Below, one piece after another: positions 9,896-18,500 of a stretch of 64,000 nucleotides of DNA. The stretch is from Neostapfia colusana (lineage: Eukaryota; Streptophyta; Magnoliopsida; Poales; Poaceae). Both the position numbers and the translations under genes were made by a program. Numbering within the stretch: the first letter of the stretch is position 1; every line of letters begins with the position of its first letter. The stretch spans positions 57,133,652 through 57,197,651 of the forward strand of contig JASWHV010000012.1 of assembly GCA_030760725.1 (NCBI GenBank). The letters are read 5' to 3'. Under the pieces are notes generated by a model. The model saw only the letters and a list, made by a program, of their open reading frames with translations. It had not been told where the DNA came from and searched no databases.

Positions 9896-12800
9896 TGTAA
9901 AAGTCCCAAAACATGTGAATAGAAAACTTGAGCTATGAATAAATTTAAGTTTATATGCAAGAAATGGGACTTACAAAAGCTTTTGTTTACTCATGAAAGT
10001 GTTGGCATGAGCGATAAAAACTTTGAATTCAGTTTGAATTAAGAGGGTCACTTCCAAAAGAGGAGGGGCCATCTCCAAAGAGGAAAATGCAAACTGAGGT
10101 TTAAAAAGTTGTATTTGCAATGACCAACTCATAGATCAGAGGGCATATTCAAACTCCCCAGGTTCAAATTGTAGAGGGGGTAAATTTGGAGCAAATTTGG
10201 AGGTGCTTTGATATGAATATCAAAGGGACTTGTGAATTCCATCCAAATTTGAATTTAAATTTGAAACTGTGTCACAAATTGTCAAATGTCAAAATGGCTT
10301 TTGGATTTGGGGCCTGCATGGATGAATTTACAATGTGTCCAAAATTTGGAGATATTTTGGGGCAGAGGGGAGCTGTGGGCCCCACTGGTCAGTGAGAGGA
10401 GGGGGACCTAACTTACTGCCGAAGTCACTCTGTTCTCAGTTCACACCCGACCTCACACCGAGCCACCGCGAGGCGCCACGCGCTGCCGACCGAGGAACCG
10501 GAAGCACCTCCCGAGCTGCTCCGGAGTCGGTTTGCTCGCGCCCTTATCAACCCCACCGAGTGAACGACGCTCCCGCAAACCGCCTCCCACAGCTGCCGTC
10601 GGTCACCTCGCGTTCTCGTCGCCGAGCTGCTGCCGCACGGAAGAACACGGTCGGTTCCTCGACGCCCGGTCAGCTCAACGAGTCGCACGCCGTGCTGAGT
10701 CCCTCCACCGCGTCGCGAGACCTCACTGAACGTGACCAACGCAAGAAATCGGTGCTAAACCCACGGGAAGCCCGGCGGCGAGCTCAACCCTTCCCCACGG
10801 CACCGGGCTAAGTCGCCACTGCAAGAATCCGTCGCCCAGCCACAACAGAGCACCTCCCGTTGAGTTGCAAAAGCGAAAAGGTGCGCCTGTAACTCTTCTT
10901 GCTTCACAGCAACGCCGGCAGCATGCCACAGCCCGTGCTCGCCGGAATTTAACTTTTCCCGCGGACATGCGATATGAACCGTAGGCAGCAGACCGAAAAA
11001 TTAGAGAAGCACGGTGCACCACTCATCACCAGACCTAGAAACCCAGTTGTAGACATCCGTGCGGGCACGTTGGATCAAGAACTAGGGAGGACCGTTGAGG
11101 AAACCCTCGGTTCTTTGAGTTTTTCCAGTTTTCCCCGAAATCGCCCTAGGTCGCACGGTGACAACCGAGTTGCCGCCATTTCCTAGCCAGTTTGAGGCCA
11201 TGCCGAGTTCGACTGACCTCCACTGATGCTTTAGAGCGGATCCGCCGAGCTTTTGGCGGGCTAGTGTGCTCGGGCGACGGTGCCAATCATCACCGAAGGC
11301 CGCGGCTCGTCGCCGGCCTACTTCCGGCCACCGGCAGCCCGAGCCAACCCCGCAGACTTGTTCCCCGACCCTGAAAACCCCCAGGCGGCGAGCCTCCGGC
11401 CGAGGGGTGGCCGGGAAGCCGGGTCCGGCGAGCTCCAGTGGAGCGCCGGCGAGGGGGAGGCGCGGGAGCGAGAGGAAGAAGAAGACCCCACCGGGCCCAC
11501 GTGTCAGCAGCTGAAGATTAAAACTCCGGATCAGCTGTGGCGTGTGATCCCGTGTGGTGGCGCGGGAAAAGGTCTGTGGCCCCGTGTGGCGTGATTCCGG
11601 CGGTTGACACGTGTAGGGTGGACCCACAGGCAGAGTTTGAATTTTTCCCGAATTAATTTGAATTCCAGATTTGGTTCAAACTTTAGAACCTCATAACTTT
11701 TGCTAGGAAGCTCCAAATTTAGTGATTCAAATTGGGTTGGATTCAGGATGAAGAGCTCTATTCAAATGTACAACCCAATTTGCATGAAAACCAATAGGAA
11801 ATTCTGGAAAATTCTTTAAAGCTTTTCAGCAAAAGAATTTTAGAGGGAGTTTGGTTCATCCAAAATTTCCCAAATTTTGCCAGGATATTATTTAGGGTAT
11901 TATGAGACCCCTGTAAAAGTTTCAGTTCATTTGGAGTTGATTTAGCTAGGGTAATTCTAATTCCAAGTTTCTGTATTCAAATAAGTACAGAAACATTTTC
12001 AGAGAATTTCCAAAACTTGGAAATTCAGTTCTAGCCATTCCTTAGCTCCAAAAATCCTATGAAAATTTAGGCATACTTCCTGAGCTACGTATGAAATTAG
12101 ATTTCACTTAGATTTGCATGAAAGTGCAAGTTTAATCAGAACTAATTCCTTTATGCTTAAATGCTTAGGGAATTATTCTGGGTGATCCGCTTAGTGAAAT
12201 GTTCTGAATTTTGGTCCAGAGAACTTTCTTGTGACAAGGAACTCCCAAGAAAATTCCCAGCTCCATTGGAGCCCTGGATCATTAGTGTTCTGTTCAACCA
12301 TTAGTTAATCTCCCCACCCAAGTGATGAACCTCACTTCTCACTTGAGGATAGCGCTTAGACACACATCCAAACCACCACCCCCAGTGTCATTTTAAATTC
12401 TTAAACAAAGTTCCAGTTTTAAACTTGTCTGTAGCATTTGTTAGCAAAAAGTTTTATTATTAAACATATATGCATATTCATAACGTGTAGTGCTTAAACG
12501 TGGATAAGTGAAGATTTGATCAAGGAGCAAGAAGGCAGGGATTAAGCTTCAAGTTATCATCAGCAACTAACTTCATCTTATCTGACTTTAGACACCTGCA
12601 AAACCAAGGCAAGCCCCGGTTTGCACTTAAGTTGTTTTTAAAGTTTTCCCTTTGTTCACTACTATTGGTCAAGGTTTGTATGTGCATTAGGTCAAGGATG
12701 TGTGATACTCCACTTGCATAACCAAACATGAACCCTGAGGTCAAGGGTAGAAATGTGTCATCGCTGTAGAATAGGGCAATGCTAAATAGACTAGGGCATC

Positions 12801-13427
12801 CGGTAGAAGACGAGTAGTTGGAAACTACTCGCGAGCTATAGTTTAGAATATCATAAGTGTGGTTGGGAAAGGAAGCAAACTAAAGTTTACATTTCTAAAG
12901 ATGAGACCGGGCAGAGGGGTTAGGCTGCGACAAGACGAGGTCTTGGTCGAGTAGCTCTGCCTGTGTCGGTTAAGGACCGATGCGTATGCCGCGTCCAGGA
13001 GCAAGTATTGAGTTGTGTACCGGATGCTTACTGATATATGGGAACCAGGAAACCGATGTACCAGGTTCACTGGACTGTAGAGGCATACCACATCGTCTCG
13101 TTAGACCTATGAGCCCGAGACGGCGCGACCGGTTCTACAGTTTAGTGTCCTGAGAAAGGTTGCCACATACGACGTAATGAAGGACGCCAGAGATGGGTTT
13201 TCAGAGGCGGGCATATGTGTCGAGTTATCCGGGTAGTGTTTGATTCGAATCACCGTCCCTCGCGGTTATTGAGTACCGTTTGCTCCCATGTTGTGACGTA
13301 GTTAAATCAACTTGTGTGGAAACAGTTTGCAAAAAGTATAATTGCTGTTGTGATTATGTTAAGTTGCATGAAAACCATGTTTGAAGTAGAAATAGAGCAA
13401 ACTAAATTTATTTTTCACCTTGGGACA

Positions 13428-13480
13428 AGTAACATTGGAATGAAGCGTTTCTTGTTTGATTGTGGAGTTCCAATGTTGCT
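13428..13480 (+). other. Covarying stem-loop in element B 5' LTR
   Basis: The arms 13428-13440 and 13468-13480 form a 13-bp stem with a single G-T wobble. The loop core is GTTTCTTGTTTGATTGTGG. Equivalent structures with different arms but the same loop occur in A (two copies), C (both LTRs) and F. Confidence 0.85.
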
Positions 13481-13646
13481 GGGCGCAAGGTCACTACTAT
13501 TATGGCTAAAATTTGAAAGTTAAGGATGAACTCGTAGGCGAGTCTTTTCGCAAATTACAGGATAGGTCTTAAGTTACCCTCATGTAGAGTTGCATGCTTT
13601 AGGAGAGACGGTTAAGTCTTGCTGAGCCTTTGTGCTCACTCTTGCT

Positions 13647-13654
13647 ATATAAGT
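13647..13654 (+). promoter_or_regulatory. TATA-like box in element B LTR
   Basis: TATATAAG, about 370 bp before the LTR end and repeated in the 3' LTR at 23848-23855. If it is used, transcription starts near 13680 and R-U5 is short. The related LTRs C and F have a weak TATA-like box or none at this place, so the assignment is tentative. Confidence 0.45.
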
Positions 13655-13937
13655 GGTTTTGCAGGAAAACATCGACGCTATAAAGAAGGTTGTCCGGTGA
13701 GACTCGGGAACCTCCGAGTCATATCACACGTGGAGAACCTAGCCGCTGCCATGTCTTCGTGTTGCTAGCGAGAGGAGTCCGCGGGCTGGATCTCTTCTAG
13801 AGTGCTTCTTAGATTTTCATCGTGAGCTGTTTATAGACTTCCGCTGTAGCTAATTTGTGTAAATTATTTACAAACAACAGTTGTAAGCTTCTGCTTTTGA
13901 TTTATGTAATACTGTATTCCTTATATGTGTGCTGTTG

Positions 13938-13958
13938 GGTGCCGCATAACACGGCACC
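13938..13958 (+). other. GGTGCCG/CGGCACC hairpin near the LTR end
   Basis: Perfect 7-bp stem with a 7-base loop, 60-80 bp before the LTR 3' end. The same hairpin lies at 24139-24159 (B 3' LTR), 29899-29919 and about 40136-40155 (C), 60557-60577 (F) and 6508-6528 (A, reversed). Confidence 0.8.
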
Positions 13959-14018
13959 ACCCAATGCGATTCCTCGGGCAAGGCGGCACGGCCCCGTGAT
14001 GGAGGTCGGGCCCCCTCA

Positions 14019-15564
14019 GCGTGGTATCAGAGCCGCATTGGTAATAGCGCACGGAATAAGGATGGTATTGCTACAAAAACTTAGGATACGGTGAGGAAAC
14101 GATATTAGGCCCACATAAGGACTATAGTAGTATAGTTACATAAAGTGGCAAGACTAACATATGTGTTTTGATTCTGAACTTTCATTATGTAACGACGCAC
14201 CTACGTTCAGGTAAGAATGGTAAGGAACGCCACCGAAAGCGGTTCAATTTCGGTTAGCTCCCCTGACGAGGAAAGTGGTTCAGGGATAGGTCTCACAGCT
14301 TTGTGTGAGACGTCAATATGAACTCTTGGACTCTCCATATTCCTGAGTTCATATGAAACGCTGATCCCTAGCGTGCATTAGGCAAGTAAGTGGAGACCCC
14401 ATCGTGTGGTCAGTAACGCGATAGTGTGTTCATCTGGAAATAGCCCAGGAGGACATACGCAGCGCTTGTCATCGGCGTGCCCTGCAGGGCAGTAGGTGGT
14501 ATCCGTTGGGTTGATAACATTCCCAACCATGACGACCCGTTCATGACATACTCGGGTTCCCCGTCGTGTGGTGTTGAAACACGATCACGTACCTTGAGAC
14601 GTGACTTAACTCAAGGACGGCCGTATGGCAATGATACGGGCGTTTGTATTTACTTTCAAGTATGGAACTGCCTGTAATGAAACAACCTTTGAGTGCACCA
14701 CTATTGAGTGATCTTCTGCAGGTACTAACCACGTACGTATCCCGTGTAGTACACGTGTGCGAGAGACCGTCTTAGTGCCACTGATAGTACGTATATGCCG
14801 GTGTAATCCGGTTAGGATTTTTATTTGGTGAGGCTACGTAGTACCGACATGATTCTTACGGTGCATCGACACCGTACTACACATAAGAACCTCTTCCCTA
14901 TGAAGAAATGATTCATGAGCTAACTTTCAACTAAAAATGGAAGTTTGAAACAAATATTAGTTATTGAACTCTTATTTTGAGCTAAGATTCAAATGAGAGT
15001 ATAACTAGGTGTCAAAGTTTTCAAAAACAGAGTGCTCTGTTTCTGGCAGGAATTCTTGCTGGACTTTAACAGAGCATAACTCTGAGTAGCTTGACCCAAA
15101 TAAGGTGTATGATACAGTTCTGGAAATATTTTCAAGTGCTCTACAATTTCCTTGTAGGCCTCCAGAGCAGAATCACACGTTACATGGGTGAAAAGTCCAG
15201 TTGAAGGCAAACTGTTCAAACCAGGACAGTAGCAAAAACCTCTCTGGACCTTTCTGTTTTTAAGCCATAACTTCCTGTAGAAAATTCCTTAAGGAGCACA
15301 TAAGTACTTGTTGGAAAGCTACTGAAGTTTACTAAAACTTTGGTATTGAACTCAAGTCTAGAATCTGTTGATGACTTGAGTAAAATTTGGAGTTTGTGTG
15401 AGCTGGTCAGGGTAGTCCCGCTGATTAGCTTAGCGTACATAAGATTTGTTTAAACATGAATGTGGTTATGCTTTCATAAAGTTCATGACATGTTCATGTT
15501 TTACTTATCTTTACTTACTACTGAGATAGAATTTTGATTGACTCAAAATTTTGTTTCGTGCAGT
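14019..15564 (+). other. 5' leader of element B with clustered hairpins
   Basis: 1.5-kb untranslated leader. Visible stems are 14232-14238/14248-14254, 14290-14297/14304-14311 (8 bp, loop GCTTTG), the perfect palindrome TGCCCTGCAGGGCA (14478-14491), 14505-14510/14522-14527, a CCTTGAG/CTCAAGG pair near 14592-14617, 14621-14626/14634-14639, and an ACGGTG/CACCGT pair near 14858-14875. Most recur in the leaders of A and C. Minus-strand frames at 14989-15440 look like chance frames. Confidence 0.75.
14022..14033 (+). other. Primer-binding site of element B (initiator tRNA-Met)
   Basis: TGGTATCAGAGC, three bases after the LTR end at 14018. It primes minus-strand DNA synthesis. Confidence 0.95.
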
Positions 15565-18500
15565 ATGGTACGTACACATTCTCAAATGGAGATTGGAGGT
15601 TCCAGTCGAGGTGGGAATGACTCGACTTCATCACAAGAGCCATCGCCAACCGGATTGGCGGAAATTATGGCCAAAATGAATGAAACTCTCCAAACTCTAG
15701 TTCAACAAGGCATAGATCGAGAAGCTCAACATCACATGCCAACCCAGAGCACGTATCTGGATTTCTTGGCGACACAACCGCCGGTATTCTCCGAGGCGGC
15801 TGACCATTGTGAAGCAAATCACTGGTTACGTGTCATTGAGTCCAAGCTTGGGTTGATCCGATGTGACGAATTCTCGAAGACTTTATATGCCGCTCAACAG
15901 CTTCACGGCTTCGCTGGAGCATGGTGGGCAGAGTACCTTGCTGTTCAACCAGCAGGGCATCGTGTCACATGGGCGGAGTTCCAGGCTGCATTTCGTGCTC
16001 GTTTCATCCCTGCGGCCATAATGCAAACCAGTCTGGATGAGTTCTGGAGTCTGAAGCAAGGGGACATGAGTGTTATTGAGTATACGAAGGAATTCAATCG
16101 CTTAGCTCAATATGTCCCTGACTATGTGAAATCACCAGCCATGAAAGGTTATCATTTCTACCGAGGGCTGACTGCTAGGCTGCGATGTGAATTGGCTCAA
16201 GTTAGCCAAGAGAATTTTGATGAGTTTGTGAGCTGTGCTATCGCTCAAGAATATTATTCCAACCTCTACCTCAAGGAAAAGAGGGAGAGGGACTCATCAC
16301 AAGATGAAGACAATCGTCTACCTCAGAAGTATCGGTTGGTAATCCGTTCACCTTCCGGTCGAGAGATTCCACAAGAGGTGCAATCATTCTGGGAGTGTGA
16401 CGACTCTTCTACTCCACAGAGGTCCTATTCACCTCTACCGCAGCAGCAACTTATTTCTTATGCATCTCAGTATCCACAAGGTGCACTAGAATATTGTTAC
16501 CCTCAGGAGGCTGAAAATGAACAAGGTGACTTCTCAGCTGAACCAAGTGCTGTCCCACTTTATATTAACAATGAGCTCAACGTCAATAAAGCGACTGAAC
16601 CGAGCAGCAACAATGGGTCTGCGGGTCCAGTTCCACAGAGTGATCTTGGGCAGCAAAGAAAGGCTATGTCCAAAGTGGGGACAGTTAATTATGTGTCAGT
16701 CGATGATCTGCCAAAGGGAGGACCTGTTCTTGCCGGCAGGTTCACCTTAAACGACAAGCCGGTTGTCATTTTATTCGACTCTGGTGCAACACATAACTTC
16801 ATTAGCCGGGCAACGGTAATCAGAGATCAGATCTCCACCACTATCACCAAAGGTTCTTACCTTATTCATTCGCCAGGTGGAGACATATCAACTAATGAAG
16901 TCGTTCCTCGAGCACCACTTTGCTTGGGTGGAAAAATTTATCCTACCACCCTCATCATTCTCGAAGACCAGGGAATCAATGCCATATTGGGAATATCATG
17001 GTTGACCTTCCATAAGGCTGTCCTGGACATCGAGAACAGGAGTGTTCACTTGGACTCTCCACTTCACGGACGTCAAACTTTGTACCTCGGCGAAGCGATT
17101 TCCAAGAACCCGGAAGTATGTAATGCCGAGGCGTGCAAATTAGAAGACATTCCGGTAGTCCGTGAATATCCGGACGTGTTTCCCGAAGATCTTCCAGGCT
17201 TACCACCTGAGCGCGAGGTGGAATTCAAAATAGAGTTGATACCGGGAACCATGCCGATCTCTCGGAGACCCTACAAAATGGCTCCGAGTGAGTTAGCAGA
17301 ATTGAAGGAGCAACTCAAGGATCTGATGGACAAGGGGTTTATTCGTCCAAGTTCATCACCATGGGGTTGCTCAGCTTTGTTTGTGAAGAAGAAGGATGAG
17401 ACGCTAAGGCTATGCGTCGACTATCGTCCTTTAAATGCTGTGACCATAAAGAACAAGTATCCACTACCAAGGATTGATATCCTCTTCGATCAACTAGTGG
17501 GTGCTAAAGTCTTCTCCAAGATGGACTTAAGGTCGGGATATCATCAAATCAAGATTCGCGCGGAAGATGTCCCGAAAACAGCATTCTCGACAAGATATGG
17601 GCTCTATGAATATCTTGTCATGTCATTTGGGTTGACCAATGCTCCGGCCCACTTTATGTACCTTATGAACTCGGTGTTCATGCCGGAGCTGGATCAGTTC
17701 GTCGTGGTATTCATCGACGACATTTTGGTCTATTCCAAATCTGAAGAGGAACACGCTAAACATTTGCATATTGTGCTCCAACGACTGCGAGATCACAAGC
17801 TCTATGCAAAGTTTAGTAAATGTGAATTCTGGATCAACCAAGTGCCATTTCTTGGGCACATTATTTCAGCAGAAGGCATTGCTGTTGATCCAAGCAAGAT
17901 TGAACAAGTGCTGAAGTGGAAGTCTCCAACATCAGTCCATGAAGTTCGTAGCTTTTTGGGTTTGGCGGGATATTATCGGAGGTTCATCCCGAGCTTCTCA
18001 AAAATCTCCAAACCTATGACGGAGCTACTGAAGAAAGGCATCAAGTATGATTGGAGCAAGCCATGTGAGGAAGCTTTTCAAGCATTGGTGAAACACCTCA
18101 CAACAGCCCCGGTTCTAGCTCAACCGGATACTACCAAGCCTTTTGATGTTTATTGTGATGCATCCGGCGTCGGGCTTGGGTGTGTACTCATGCAAGGAGG
18201 ACGTGTGGTCGCATATGGGTCACGGCAGTTACGGAATCATGAGCAACATTATCCAACTCATGATCTCGAACTGGCTGCCGTGGTGTTAGCTTTGAAGATG
18301 TGGAGACATTACCTATTGGGAAATCTGGTTCATCTCTACACCGACCACAAAAGTTTGAAATACATATTCACTCAGAAAGAGTTGAATATGCGACAACGGC
18401 GATGGTTGGAGCTGATCAAGGACTATGAGATTGAAATTCATTATCATCCGGGCAAGGCAAATGTGGTTGCCGATGCACTCAGCCGGAAGTCTCATATTCA

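Larger units (their letters stand above)
9896..14018 (+). repeat. Element B 5' LTR
   Basis: 4123 bp. The order is an AT-rich start, a GC-rich block between GGGCCC-type motifs (10375-11507), an AT-rich part with a 12-bp inverted repeat (11728-11739/11771-11782), and a 3' part that aligns with all related LTRs in the window. The 3' part holds the covarying stem-loop (13428-13480), a TATA-like box (13647-13654) and the GGTGCCG hairpin (13938-13958). Frames in the GC-rich block, including a 181-codon minus-strand frame at 11082-11627, match nothing I recognise. Confidence 0.95.

Noticed and set aside
10335..10811. 158-codon plus-strand frame in B's LTR, repeated at 20536-21012
   Set aside because: Composition-driven open frame (Arg, Ala, Pro, Ser rich) overlapping an antisense frame, with no recognisable family.
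11082..11627. 181-codon minus-strand frame in B's LTR, repeated at 21283-21828
   Set aside because: It lies in the GC-rich block where several frames are open on both strands. The two LTRs are almost identical, so repetition is not evidence of coding, and no domain is recognisable.
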